The position numbers and the translations under genes are program-made. 64,000 nt of DNA from Bosea sp. OAE506 (lineage in GTDB: Bacteria; Pseudomonadota; Alphaproteobacteria; Rhizobiales; Beijerinckiaceae): assembly GCF_040546595.1 (NCBI RefSeq), contig NZ_JBEPOB010000001.1, forward strand, positions 503,501-567,500, read 5' to 3'. Shown one piece after another: positions 16,666 through 25,497 of the stretch. The notes below the pieces were generated by a model. The model did no database searches. It had not been told where the DNA came from and was given only the letters and a program-made list of their open reading frames with translations. The first letter of the stretch is position 1. Every line of letters starts with the position of its first letter.

Positions 16666-16811
16666 CGGCGCAGGGTCTTTCTCCGATTCAGGGCGCGAGG
16701 ATACTCCACAATCGCCGCTCTTTCATTAGCCAACTTAGCACCGATAGGGGCAAAACGTGCCCGTAATGCGGCAATCACCGCAAAAATGCCTCCTCAGGCG
16801 GCGCCTCCGGC

Positions 16812-17879
16812 TCAGTTGGGCGGGATCAGCGTGACGCCCGAGCCGGCGAGCGACAGGTTTACCGGCGTCCCGGCCGGGAGCATGGGGTGGTGGCCGTACT
16901 GGACGACGAAGAGTTCGCCCACCTGCGTCTCGATCATCAGGTCGAGATGGTTGCCGAGATAGGCGCATTTGCGCACCGTTCCGGGCAGCGAGCCCGCGCC
17001 GGCCTGGTCGGTCAGCAGCAGGCTTTCCGGGCGGATCGCGACACGGGCGGGACCGGTTGCAAGCCCCCGCGCCGGCAGGCTGACGCTGGCGGGGCCGATC
17101 GCGACGGTGGCGCGGCCGTCCGAGACGGCGGTGATGGCCACGTCGATCAGGTTCGCATCGCCGATGAAATCCGCGACGAAGGCGTTGGCGGGCTCCTCAT
17201 AGAGCTCGCGCGGGGCACCCTGCTGGGCGATCTTCGCGTTCGACATCACGATGATCTTGTCGGAGACGGCCAGCGCCTCCTCCTGATCATGGGTGACATA
17301 GGCCACGGTGAGGTTGAGATCCTGCTGCAGCTCGCGGATCTCCTCGCGGACGCGCCGGCGTAGCTTGGCGTCGAGGTTGGAGAGCGGCTCGTCGAACAGC
17401 AGCACCTGCGGCTCGAGCACGAGCGCGCGCGCCACGGCGACGCGCTGCTGCTGGCCGCCCGACAATTCGGAGGGGTAGCGGTTCTCGAAGCCCTTGAGGC
17501 CGACGAGCGCCAGCTTCTCCAGCGCCATCTCGCGGGACTTCTCCTTGCCGAGCCCCTTCACGGTCGGCCCGTAGGCGGCGTTCTCCAGCACGCTCATATG
17601 CGGAAACAGCGCATAGGACTGGAAGACCATGCTGACGTCGCGGTCAGCGGCCGAGAGCCTCGTCACGTCCTGCCCGCCGATCAGGATCTGGCCGTCGCTG
17701 GCGATCTCGAGGCCTGCGATCATGCGCAGCGTCGTGGTCTTGCCGCAGCCGGAGGGGCCGAGCAGCGTCACCAGCTTGCCCGCCTCGACGGTGAAGCTGA
17801 CATTGTCGACGGCCGTCACCGCGCCATAGCGCATGGAGACGTTGCGGAATTCGACGGATGCGGGGCCGGCCTTGGTCAA
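16812..17879 (-). CDS. ABC transporter ATP-binding protein, FbpC/AfuC/PotA type
   Basis: 355 residues. Walker A is GPSGCGKTT, the Q-loop VFQSYALFPHMSV, signature LSGGQQQRVAVARAL and Walker B VLLFDEPLSNLD, with His-switch YVTHDQEEAL. A C-terminal TOBE region (VAIRPESLLL) completes the CUT1/ferric-type ATPase. The start is a TTG at 17879 whose last two bases are part of the upstream permease stop (TTGA), a 3-4-base overlap that implies coupling. It energises the fused permease for the receptor at 20246-21286. The family name suggests iron, but AfuABC homologues carry sugar phosphates; see the findings. Confidence 0.92.
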   Translation of the reverse strand: MTKAGPASVEFRNVSMRYGAVTAVDNVSFTVEAGKLVTLLGPSGCGKTTTLRMIAGLEIASDGQILIGGQDVTRLSAADRDVSMVFQSYALFPHMSVLENAAYGPTVKGLGKEKSREMALEKLALVGLKGFENRYPSELSGGQQQRVAVARALVLEPQVLLFDEPLSNLDAKLRRRVREEIRELQQDLNLTVAYVTHDQEEALAVSDKIIVMSNAKIAQQGAPRELYEEPANAFVADFIGDANLIDVAITAVSDGRATVAIGPASVSLPARGLATGPARVAIRPESLLLTDQAGAGSLPGTVRKCAYLGNHLDLMIETQVGELFVVQYGHHPMLPAGTPVNLSLAGSGVTLIPPN

Positions 17880-20092
17880 CTTGCAGCTCCTTGGCTGATG
17901 GGGTCGGACACGGAGCTGTTGAGCGCGACGGCCTTGCGCCGGCCGAGCTTACGCTCGCCGACGCCGAGCTGGATCAGGCCGATCCCCAGCGCCATGAACA
18001 CGATCAGCACCGAGGAATAGGCGATGGCGAGGCCGAATTCGCCGGCTTCGACGCGCCCGACGATATAGGCGGTGGCGAGGTTGTACTCCGCCGAGACCAG
18101 GAAGATCACCGCGCTGACCGCGGTCATCGAGCGCACGAAGGAATAGACCAGGGCTGAGACCAGCGCCGGCCGCAGCAGCGGCAGCACGACGCGCCAGAGC
18201 GTGGTGAAGCTGCGGGCGCGCAGGGTGGTCGAGGCCTCGTCCAGGCTCTTGTCGATCTGCGACAGCCCGGCGATGCCGGAGCGGACGCCGACCGGCATGT
18301 TGCGGAAGACGAAGGCGATGATGAGGATCAGGCCCGTGCCGGTGATCTCGATCGGCGGCACGTTGAAGGCGAGGATATAGGCGACGCCCAGCACCGTGCC
18401 GGGAATGGCGAAGGAGAGCATGGTCGCGAATTCTAGCGTGCCACGCCCGGCAAAGCGCTGCCGTGTCAGCAGATAGGCCGTGAGCAGGCCGATGATCGCG
18501 GTCAGGGGCGCCGAGATCGCCGCGACCTTGATCGTCGTGAAGAAGGAGTTCCAGGCCGAGCCCTGGAAATAGATGCCGTTGCTGAAGTCGATCGCGAAGC
18601 CGGTGGCGTAATGCTCCAGCGTCGGGGTGTGGTTGCGGCCCATCGACTTCACGAAGCCGCCGACGAGGATGACGAGATAGATCACGAAGGTCAGCGCGAC
18701 CCAGGGCACGATCGCGGCTGCGGCGAGCCAGGTGATGCGGCGCGGTAGCGGGGTCGGTAGGCCTGAATCGCCCTTGCCGGTGACGGTCGTGTAAGATTTG
18801 CCGCCCAGCCAGCGCTGCTGCACCCAGAAGGCGCCGAGCGTGAAGGCGAGCAGGATGATGGCGAGAACCGCCGCCTGGCCCTGATTATAGGCCGCGCCGA
18901 CCACGGCGAAGAAGATCTTGGTGGAGAGCACCTCGAAATTGCCGCCCAGCACCAGCGGGTTGCCGAAATCGGCCATGCTCTCGACGAAGCCGAGCAGGAA
19001 GGCGTTGGCGATGCCGGGCTTGAGCAGCGGCCAGGTCACGGTGCGGAAGGTCTGCCAGCGCTTGGCGCCAAGCGTCTGCGAGGCTTCCTCCAGACTGGGG
19101 CTAATGCCCTGCACCACGCCGATCAGCACGAGGAAGGCGATCGGCGCGAAAGCCAGCACCTGCGCCAGCAGTACGCCCGGCAGGCCGTAGAGCCAGCGCG
19201 AGCGCGGCACGTCGAACCATTCGTAGAGGAAGGTCGAGACCACCCCGGCGCGCCCGAAGAGCAGGATCAGCGCTAGGCCGATGACGAAGGGCGGGGTGAT
19301 GATCGGCAGCACCGTCAGCGCCCGCATGACGCGCTTGCCGGGCATGCCGGTGCGCAGGATCAGCAGCGCGCAGGCGAGGCCGAGCAGGGTGGTGATGACG
19401 CCGCAGAGCACCGCCAGCACCAGCGTGTTCCAGGCGACGCCGCAATTGACGTTGGCGCTGAGGCAGCCGAGCCCCCAGATCGAGGAATCGAAGAAGCGCG
19501 CGAAGAAGGCTGCGGGAGCGAAGGCGCCGGCCTGATCGACCAGTGCACTGCGCAGGATCGTCGAGACCGGATAAAAGATGAAGAGCCCGATCAGCAGGAT
19601 GACGATGCCGATCGAGGACGTTGTGAACAAGTCGCCCCGGCAGATGCCGCGATAGGCGAGGCCGTGGCAGAGCAGCAGCAGAAGCGCCACGATGACGATG
19701 AAGGCGCCGCCGCCCATGCCGCGCTGGACGCCGCCAGCCCCGCCGAGCAGCGAGGCCAGGCCGGGAAGGCCCTGGCCTTCGAGGCCGATGGCGAAGCCCT
19801 GCGCGAACAGAAGCACAAGGCCCAGCCCCCCGGCCCAGACGAGCGCCGTCGCGGTGCGCACCGCATCGCGGCTGGCGACGAAGGCCGTCGCGGCTGCCAG
19901 CGCCGCGCCGATCCAGAGCAGCCAGGGTGCCTGGCCGGAGAGGCCGAGCGCCAGTGCGCTGCCGGCCTTGCCGAAGGGATAGCCGGCCGCCCAGCCCAGC
20001 CGCGTCAGGCTCATGCCCTCGACGAAATACCAGGGCAGCACGGCATAGCCGAGCCAGCCGAGCAGGAGCACGAGCTTCGTGGTGGCGCGCAT
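17876..20092 (-). CDS. ABC transporter permease, fused double-domain FbpB/AfuB type
   Basis: 738 residues with two permease halves in one chain. There is an extra N-terminal block of about four helices before the first domain. The EAA loops are at PSLEEASQTLGAKRWQTFRT and DKSLDEASTTLRARSFTTL. About 14-16 hydrophobic helices can be counted in total. It is the inner-membrane channel of the binding-protein-dependent transporter. It is separated from the receptor gene by 153 bases containing a hairpin and overlaps the ATPase gene at its end. Confidence 0.92.
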   Translation of the reverse strand: MRATTKLVLLLGWLGYAVLPWYFVEGMSLTRLGWAAGYPFGKAGSALALGLSGQAPWLLWIGAALAAATAFVASRDAVRTATALVWAGGLGLVLLFAQGFAIGLEGQGLPGLASLLGGAGGVQRGMGGGAFIVIVALLLLLCHGLAYRGICRGDLFTTSSIGIVILLIGLFIFYPVSTILRSALVDQAGAFAPAAFFARFFDSSIWGLGCLSANVNCGVAWNTLVLAVLCGVITTLLGLACALLILRTGMPGKRVMRALTVLPIITPPFVIGLALILLFGRAGVVSTFLYEWFDVPRSRWLYGLPGVLLAQVLAFAPIAFLVLIGVVQGISPSLEEASQTLGAKRWQTFRTVTWPLLKPGIANAFLLGFVESMADFGNPLVLGGNFEVLSTKIFFAVVGAAYNQGQAAVLAIILLAFTLGAFWVQQRWLGGKSYTTVTGKGDSGLPTPLPRRITWLAAAAIVPWVALTFVIYLVILVGGFVKSMGRNHTPTLEHYATGFAIDFSNGIYFQGSAWNSFFTTIKVAAISAPLTAIIGLLTAYLLTRQRFAGRGTLEFATMLSFAIPGTVLGVAYILAFNVPPIEITGTGLILIIAFVFRNMPVGVRSGIAGLSQIDKSLDEASTTLRARSFTTLWRVVLPLLRPALVSALVYSFVRSMTAVSAVIFLVSAEYNLATAYIVGRVEAGEFGLAIAYSSVLIVFMALGIGLIQLGVGERKLGRRKAVALNSSVSDPISQGAAS

Positions 20093-20169
20093 CCTTGCTA
20101 AGTCCCCTCACCCCAATCGGCCTGGCCGGTCGAACCGGCTCTTGTGGCCTCGTTGATCGCTTTGGTCTG

Positions 20170-20216
20170 GAACCGCGCCGCCGTCGCGGAGCAGGTCCGG
20201 ACGGCGGCGATGGTTC
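20170..20216 (-). terminator. Hairpin between receptor and permease genes (attenuator/mRNA-stabilising)
   Basis: GCCGCCGTC at 20177-20185 pairs with GACGGCGGC at 20200-20208. Flanking GAACC and GGTTC extend the stem. No T-run follows. Such stems after a receptor gene commonly keep receptor mRNA more abundant than permease mRNA; that role here is inference. Confidence 0.45.
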
Positions 20217-20245
20217 GGTCTGGAAGCCCGGAAGGCTCGCCTGCC

Positions 20246-21286
20246 TTACTTCGGCAAGGCCTTCACTTCCTTGTCCCACTTGGCGAGCAGGCGCGTGCGC
20301 TCGGCGGAGGAGCCGTATTTCACGAAGTCGTAGTTGATGAGCTTCATCTCGCTCATCTTCGGCGACTGCGGCGGCACCGTGGAGTTCTTGTTCGACGGCA
20401 CCTGGTAGGACTTGGCCGGGGCGGCGAGCGCCTGGGCCGCCGGTGTCAGGGCCCAGTCGTAGAACTTCTTGGCGTTGTCGAGATTGCGCGCGCCCTTGAC
20501 GATCGACATGGAGCCGATCTCGTAGCCCGTGCCCTCGCAGGGAGCGACCGGCTTGATCGGGTCGCCCTGGACCGCGAACACGACCGCATCATGGATGAAG
20601 ACGATGCCGACCGCGGTCTCGCCGAGGCTCGCGGCCTTGGCGGGGGCGGCGCCGGACTTGGTGTACTGGCTGACGTTCTTGTGCAGGGCCTTGAGGTATT
20701 CGAAGCCCTTGTCCTCGCCCATCAGCTGAATGACGGTGGCGAGCAGGTTATAGGCCGTGCCCGAGGAATTGGGATCGGCGACCTGGACGTCGTCCTTGAA
20801 CTTGGCGTTGAGCAGGTCGGCCCAGCATTTCGGCTCGGGGATGCCCTTCGACTTGATCTGCTCGGTGTTGAAGCCGAAGCCCAGCGCGCCGGCATAGATG
20901 CCGATCGAGCGCTGCTTGGCGGCCGTCCACTGGTTCAGCGCCCAGTCGTGCAGATCCTTGTTGGCCGGCGAGGTGTATTCCTGCGTCAGCCCTTCCTCGG
21001 CGGCCTGGAGATGCGGGTCGCCCGTGCCGCCCCACCAGATGTCACCGCGCGGATTGGACGATTCCGCCTTGAGCTGGGCGTAGATCTCGCCCGCCGACTT
21101 GCGGGTCATCGCGACCTTGATGCCGGTTTCCTTCTCGAAGGCGTTCGACATGGCGCGGCACCATTCCTCCTGGACGCCGCAATACATCACGAGCGAGCCC
21201 TGCTGCGCTTGGGCAGCCCCTGCCGACAGGGCGACACCCGCCGCGGCGGCGAAAAGCCCCGCCTTGAACCATGACCTGATCTTCAT
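20246..21286 (-). CDS. Periplasmic substrate-binding protein, FbpA/AfuA (COG1840) type
   Basis: 346 residues with a Sec signal (WFKAGLFAAAAGVALSAGAA) and a strong ribosome site (GGGAGG). The mature start SLVMYCGVQEEWCRAMSNAF is followed by KSAGEIYAQLKAESSNPRGD and IWWGGTGDPHLQAAEEG. The tandem tyrosines that bind Fe3+ in FbpA are not evident near the C-terminus (KLINYDFVKYG has isolated Tyr only). I therefore doubt an iron ligand. Members with the WWGGTGDPH segment are better placed in the AfuA or organophosphate-type receptors. It is encoded just after the IMPase-like gene and before its permease. Confidence 0.88.
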   Translation of the reverse strand: MKIRSWFKAGLFAAAAGVALSAGAAQAQQGSLVMYCGVQEEWCRAMSNAFEKETGIKVAMTRKSAGEIYAQLKAESSNPRGDIWWGGTGDPHLQAAEEGLTQEYTSPANKDLHDWALNQWTAAKQRSIGIYAGALGFGFNTEQIKSKGIPEPKCWADLLNAKFKDDVQVADPNSSGTAYNLLATVIQLMGEDKGFEYLKALHKNVSQYTKSGAAPAKAASLGETAVGIVFIHDAVVFAVQGDPIKPVAPCEGTGYEIGSMSIVKGARNLDNAKKFYDWALTPAAQALAAPAKSYQVPSNKNSTVPPQSPKMSEMKLINYDFVKYGSSAERTRLLAKWDKEVKALPK

Positions 21287-21376
21287 GATGACCTCCCTTG
21301 ATGGTGTCCGGCTTTTTGCCGGTTATCGTGAAACTGCGACGACTTGGCCGCAAAGATCAATCGCATTGACCGCCGG

Positions 21377-22159
21377 CTAAGCGATTCCGCTGATGTCCTG
21401 CAACGGCGCGGCCAGTCCGGGCGTGCAGCAGAGGATGGGATTACCCTTCGAAATGCCCTCGCCGGCGAAGAAATCGTTGATGTGGGCGCCCGCCTCGCCG
21501 GCGATGACGATACCGGCGGCGACGTCCCAGGCGTTGATGTGCAGCTCGGCATAGGCGTCGCTGCTGCCATTGGCGACGTGGCAGAGCCCGAGCGTGCCGG
21601 AGCCCGCCCGCCGGACGGCGGCGCCTGCCGCATAGCAGCGCCCGATGATCTCGACATAGCGCTCGGCGGGAATGCGGGTCGACCAGCCGAGCTCGACCGA
21701 GGCGCGGGCGATATCGCTGCCGCCCGAGACCTTGATCGGCGCGCCATTCAGCGTCACCCCGGCGCCGCGGCGCGCGGCATAGAGCTCGCCCAGCGCGGGC
21801 GCGGCGACGACGCCGATCTCGGGCCGGCGGTCGACGAGGAAGCCGATCGAGATGCACCAGTTGCGGTCGCCATGGGCGAAATTGGCGGTGCCGTCGATGG
21901 GATCGAGGATCCAGACCGCGTCCGAGGCGGTCCCGCCGCCCTCCTCGCCGATAACCGTATCCTGCGGGAAGAGCTGCGACAGGCGCTCGCGCAGGAAGGC
22001 CTCGACCGCGCCATCGGCGACCGTCAGCCAGTCCTGCGCGCCCTTCATGGTCACGCCGAGCGAATCGCGCCGGCTGAAATAGCCCTGGGCGAGATGGCTC
22101 GCCTCGGCGGCCAGTCCGAGGGCGGCATAGTAGCGGAGATCGCGTTCGGCCGGCGTCAT
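21377..22159 (-). CDS. Inositol-monophosphatase family phosphatase
   Basis: 260 residues. All metal-site motifs are present: Glu in VIGEEGGG, WILDPIDGTANFAHG, and C-terminal NAWDVAAGIVIAGEAG. The family (IMPase, SuhB, CysQ, HisN) removes phosphate from inositol phosphates, PAP or histidinol phosphate using Mg2+. It overlaps the IolG-like gene by ATGA and lies 90 bases before the transporter receptor. Here it probably dephosphorylates what the transporter brings in. It is not SuhB by context, but a generic IMPase role cannot be excluded. Confidence 0.9.
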   Translation of the reverse strand: MTPAERDLRYYAALGLAAEASHLAQGYFSRRDSLGVTMKGAQDWLTVADGAVEAFLRERLSQLFPQDTVIGEEGGGTASDAVWILDPIDGTANFAHGDRNWCISIGFLVDRRPEIGVVAAPALGELYAARRGAGVTLNGAPIKVSGGSDIARASVELGWSTRIPAERYVEIIGRCYAAGAAVRRAGSGTLGLCHVANGSSDAYAELHINAWDVAAGIVIAGEAGAHINDFFAGEGISKGNPILCCTPGLAAPLQDISGIA

Positions 22160-23178
22160 CGTCCCGCCTCCAGATCGACCGCGACGGGCTTGCCGGTGCG
22201 GGCCGATTCCGTCGCCGCATCGGCGAGGATCTGCGCCTTCAGCCCGTCGAGGCCGGACGGTGTCGGCGCGACACCGCCGCGGCAGGCGGTGAAGAAGGCC
22301 TCCAGTTCCGCCCGGTAGGCGGCGGCGTAGCGCTCGAGGAAGAAGTTCTGGACCGGATCGGCCCGGAAACCGTTGCCGGTCGCGCTCTCGACGGTCGTCT
22401 CGTGGATGTTGCCGGCGCGCAGCATGCCCTGCGAACCATGGACCTCGATGCGCTGGTCATAGCCGTAAGTGGCGCGGCGCGAGTTCGAGATCTGCGCGAT
22501 CTTGCCGGAGGCTGTTTTCATCAACACGGCGGCGGTGTCGACGTCGCCGGCCTGCCCGATGGCGGGATCGACCAGCGCCGAGCCCAGCGCGAAGACCTCG
22601 ACCGGTTCCTCGGCGAGGAGGAAGCGGGCCATGTCGAAGTCATGGATCATCATGTCGCGGAAGAGCCCGCCCGAGCGCTTCACATACTCGACCGGCGGCG
22701 GCGAGGGATCGCGCGAGATCACGCTGACGATCTCGACGGCCCCGGCCTCGCCGGCCCGCAGGCGGCGCTCGAGGGCGGCGAAGCTCGGATCGAAGCGGCG
22801 GTTGAAGCCGATCATCAGCGGCCGGCCGGATGTCTCCACCGTGGCGAGGCAGCGGCGGATGCGGGCGGCGTCGAGATCGACCGGCTTCTCGCAGAACACC
22901 GCCTTGCCGGCGGAAACAGCAGCCTCGATCAGATCGGCATGGGTGTCGGTGGGGGTGCAGATCAGGATGGCGTCGATGCCGGCATCCGACAGAATGGCCT
23001 CGGCACTGGTTTCTTTCGCGCCCGTCTCGGCCGCCAGAGCCGCGGCGGCCGCAGGCAGCGCATCCGTCACCGCGACCAGTTCGGCATCGGCGCGCGCCGC
23101 CACGTTCAGCCCATGGATGCGGCCGATCCGGCCCGCTCCCAGCAATCCCACCCGCATCTTCGGCACTCGCGTCGTCAT
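22156..23178 (-). CDS. Gfo/Idh/MocA-family dehydrogenase, inositol 2-dehydrogenase (IolG)-like
   Basis: About 340 residues from the ATG at 23178 (AGGAC upstream); an ATG at 23157 is an alternative. The Rossmann motif is GLLGAGRIGRIHG, with the family catalytic Lys in CEKPVDLD. The second-domain motif GGLFRDMMIHDFDMARFLL carries the catalytic Asp/His pair. FNRRFDPSF is typical of IolG. It would oxidise a polyol such as myo-inositol or a derivative with NAD(P)+. It lies 56 bases after the SDR gene and overlaps the phosphatase gene. Confidence 0.88.
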   Translation of the reverse strand: MTTRVPKMRVGLLGAGRIGRIHGLNVAARADAELVAVTDALPAAAAALAAETGAKETSAEAILSDAGIDAILICTPTDTHADLIEAAVSAGKAVFCEKPVDLDAARIRRCLATVETSGRPLMIGFNRRFDPSFAALERRLRAGEAGAVEIVSVISRDPSPPPVEYVKRSGGLFRDMMIHDFDMARFLLAEEPVEVFALGSALVDPAIGQAGDVDTAAVLMKTASGKIAQISNSRRATYGYDQRIEVHGSQGMLRAGNIHETTVESATGNGFRADPVQNFFLERYAAAYRAELEAFFTACRGGVAPTPSGLDGLKAQILADAATESARTGKPVAVDLEAGR

Positions 23179-23234
23179 CTCGTCTGTCGTCCTGTCAGGG
23201 GCCCGAGCGGGCCGTAGTCGCGTCGGCGGCGATG

Positions 23235-24036
23235 TCAATCATGGGCGCCGAGAATCGTCTGGTCGAAATCGATGTTGGAGCCGGTCATCAGCCCGGATTC
23301 ATCCGAGGCCAGATAGGCCACCGCACGCGCCACCTCGCGCGGATCGACCAGGCGGCCGAAGGGCTGGCCCGCAGCGGCCTTCTCGAGCCAGCCATCCTGC
23401 GCGCCATGGTGGCGGCGCATCACCGCGTCCTCGCCCGGCGTCGCCATCCAGCCGATGTTGAGGCCGTTGACGCGGATCCGGTGCGGCAGCAGCCCATAGG
23501 CAGACATTGCGCGTCAGGGTCGCCAGCGCGCCCTTGGAGACGCTGTAGGCGCAGAGGAAAGGCTGGCCGCCATGGGCCGACATGGACTGGATGTTGACGA
23601 TCGAGCCAGCGATGCCCTGGCGCCGCATCCGCTCGGCGGCGTCCTGGATCAGGAAGAACGGTGCGCGCAGATTGACCGCCATCACCCGCTCGTAGAGCTC
23701 GGGCGAGGTGTCGAAGACGCTGCCGCGGTCGGTGTCGCCGGCCGCGTTGACGAGGATGTCGACCCGGCCGAAGCCGCGCTCCGCCGCTGGCACGATCGCC
23801 CGGACCGAAGCGAGATCGGCGAGGTCTGCGGCGTGGAAGCGGGCGTCGCAGCCGGCCGCCTTCAGGCTCGCCGCCACGGCCTCGCCGCGCTCGCTGTTGC
23901 GGCCGGTGAGGATGAGGCCTGCCAGCCCGCGCGCCGTCAGTTCGCGCGCGATCGCCTCGCCCAGCCCCTGGCTGGCGCCGGTGACGATGGCGACCTTTCC
24001 GGCGAGAGCGCCGCTATGCGACTGCGTGTCCGACAC
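23235..24036 (-). pseudogene. SDR-family oxidoreductase, disrupted by a one-base frameshift
   Basis: A GTG start at 24036 follows GGAGGA. The first frame gives a Rossmann fold (IVTGASQGLGEAIA), NAAGD, the catalytic Ser in NIQSMSAHGG and YSVSK. At about 23502 the frame breaks. The remaining 90 residues continue in another frame from [20 protein letters not shown] to [10 protein letters not shown]. Removing one base (A at 23502 on the plus strand) restores LTRNV-AYGLL and a 266-residue protein of normal SDR length. It would be the first gene of the phosphatase/transporter unit. Whether the gene is truly broken or the base is an assembly error cannot be told from sequence alone. Confidence 0.88.
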
Positions 24037-24089
24037 CGGGAATGCTTCCTCCAAAGCAGATGGCACGTTTTTTTGATTTCAGGCCTCTT

Positions 24090-24107
24090 ATGGAACATGC
24101 ATTCCAT
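24090..24107. promoter_or_regulatory. Palindromic operator candidate, ATGGAA-N6-TTCCAT
   Basis: A perfect 6+6 inverted repeat lies 54 bases before the SDR start, in the 382-base gap shared with divergent purU. It contains GGAA-N6-TTCC, the motif I recall for IolR (RpiR family) at rhizobial inositol genes. The presence of an IolG-like gene downstream supports that reading. The rest of 24108-24418 shows no feature I can name. Confidence 0.6.
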
Positions 24108-24418
24108 TTTTGCCCGGGGGCCGTCAAGCGTTCCGCCCGCGCGCCCCTGCGGCGGGACCGTCGCAGCTTGACAAGGGTGGCCGCATTCGAGCGTGCTGGG
24201 CTGCAAACGGATGGATCCGAAAGGCTGCGGTCCCAGGACATGGCACCCCGCGTCATCATTCCCGGCTTCCTGCCCGGGGCGGAGCGACACCGCCGCCGGC
24301 CGATCGTGCCGTCGCGCGTCCTCGGGCGAGGTTGACGGCAGCGCGTCGCGCGCCCGTCGAACCCGCCATCCCGATCTCTTCCATTTCCAGAGAGGGCCGC
24401 CCGCCGGCGGCATCCGTC

Positions 24419-25282
24419 ATGTCCGACCGCAGCGCGATCCTGACCCTGTCCTGCCCCGACCGCCCCGGCATCGTCGCCGCCGTCTCGACCCTGCTGTTCG
24501 AGGCCGGCTGCAACATCCTCGACGCGCAGCAGTTCGACGATGTCGAAACCGGCCGCTTCTTCATGCGCGTCGTCTTCGCGCGGCTGGAGGAAAGCCCCCC
24601 GCACGACGCCATCGCCGCCTCGGTCGGCGATCTGGCGCAGCGCTTCGGCATGACCTTCTCGCTGCGGGAGCGTGCGACCCGGAAGCGTGTGATGCTGCTC
24701 GTCTCGAAATTCGACCACTGCCTGAGCGACCTGCTCTATCGCTGGCGGATCGGCGAACTGCCGATGGAGGTGACCGGCATCGTCTCCAACCACGCGCGCG
24801 AGCACATCGCCTCGACCGACCTCGGGGAGCTGCCTTTCCTGCACCGGCCGGTGACGCGCGAGACCAAGATGGAGCAGGAGGCCGAGATCTGGCGCCTGAT
24901 CCAGGAAACGCAGACCGATCTCGTCGTGCTGGCGCGCTACATGCAGATCCTGTCGGACGGTTTTTCCGCCAAGCTGAAGGGCCGCTGCATCAATATTCAT
25001 CACTCCTTCCTGCCCGGCTTCAAGGGCGCCAAGCCCTATCACCAGGCCCATGAGCGCGGCGTGAAGCTGATCGGCGCCACCGCCCATTACGTTACGCCCG
25101 ACCTCGACGAGGGCCCGATCATCGAGCAGGACGTCGAGCGCATCTCGCATCGCGACACGCCCGAGGATCTGGTGCGCAAGGGGCGCGACATCGAGCGGCG
25201 CGTGCTGGCCCGGGCCGTGCTCCATCATCTCGAGGATCGGGTTATCCTCAATGGAAAGAAAACCGTCGTCTTTCCCGATTGA
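24419..25282 (+). CDS. purU: Formyltetrahydrofolate deformylase
   Basis: 287 residues. An N-terminal ACT-like domain ([20 protein letters not shown]) precedes the formyltransferase-fold domain. The catalytic region is clear: [20 protein letters not shown], then [17 protein letters not shown] with the conserved Asn, His and Asp. It hydrolyses 10-formyl-THF to formate and THF, balancing the one-carbon pool. It is probably a single-gene unit, divergent from the SDR operon. The ATG at 24419 fits the normal PurU N-terminus. Confidence 0.95.
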   Translation: MSDRSAILTLSCPDRPGIVAAVSTLLFEAGCNILDAQQFDDVETGRFFMRVVFARLEESPPHDAIAASVGDLAQRFGMTFSLRERATRKRVMLLVSKFDHCLSDLLYRWRIGELPMEVTGIVSNHAREHIASTDLGELPFLHRPVTRETKMEQEAEIWRLIQETQTDLVVLARYMQILSDGFSAKLKGRCINIHHSFLPGFKGAKPYHQAHERGVKLIGATAHYVTPDLDEGPIIEQDVERISHRDTPEDLVRKGRDIERRVLARAVLHHLEDRVILNGKKTVVFPD

Positions 25283-25497
25283 TCGGCATAAATTTGCAGG
25301 AAGGAGGCCCGCAAAGACACAATCGATCATTTCCCCGCGAGCGCGCTCCCTCGCCCTGCGGTGCACGCACATTCGCCCTGCGCTGCACAGTTGACGCTTT
25401 CGTTGGCACATGGCTTGCTGAGGGCCGACCGAGAGGGAGAACGGCGCACCAAGGCGTCGGACAGCCGTCAACGAGCTTATTGAGTGGAGACTTCGCA

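Noticed and set aside
16748..16762. GGGCA-AAACG-TGCCC repeat between the ATPase and Na/Pi genes as terminator
   Set aside because: Only a 5-base stem and no T-run; too weak to call.
20246..21286. Ferric-iron receptor
   Set aside because: The family label suggests it, but paired Fe3+-binding tyrosines are not evident and the linked enzymes act on phosphorylated or hydroxylated carbon compounds.
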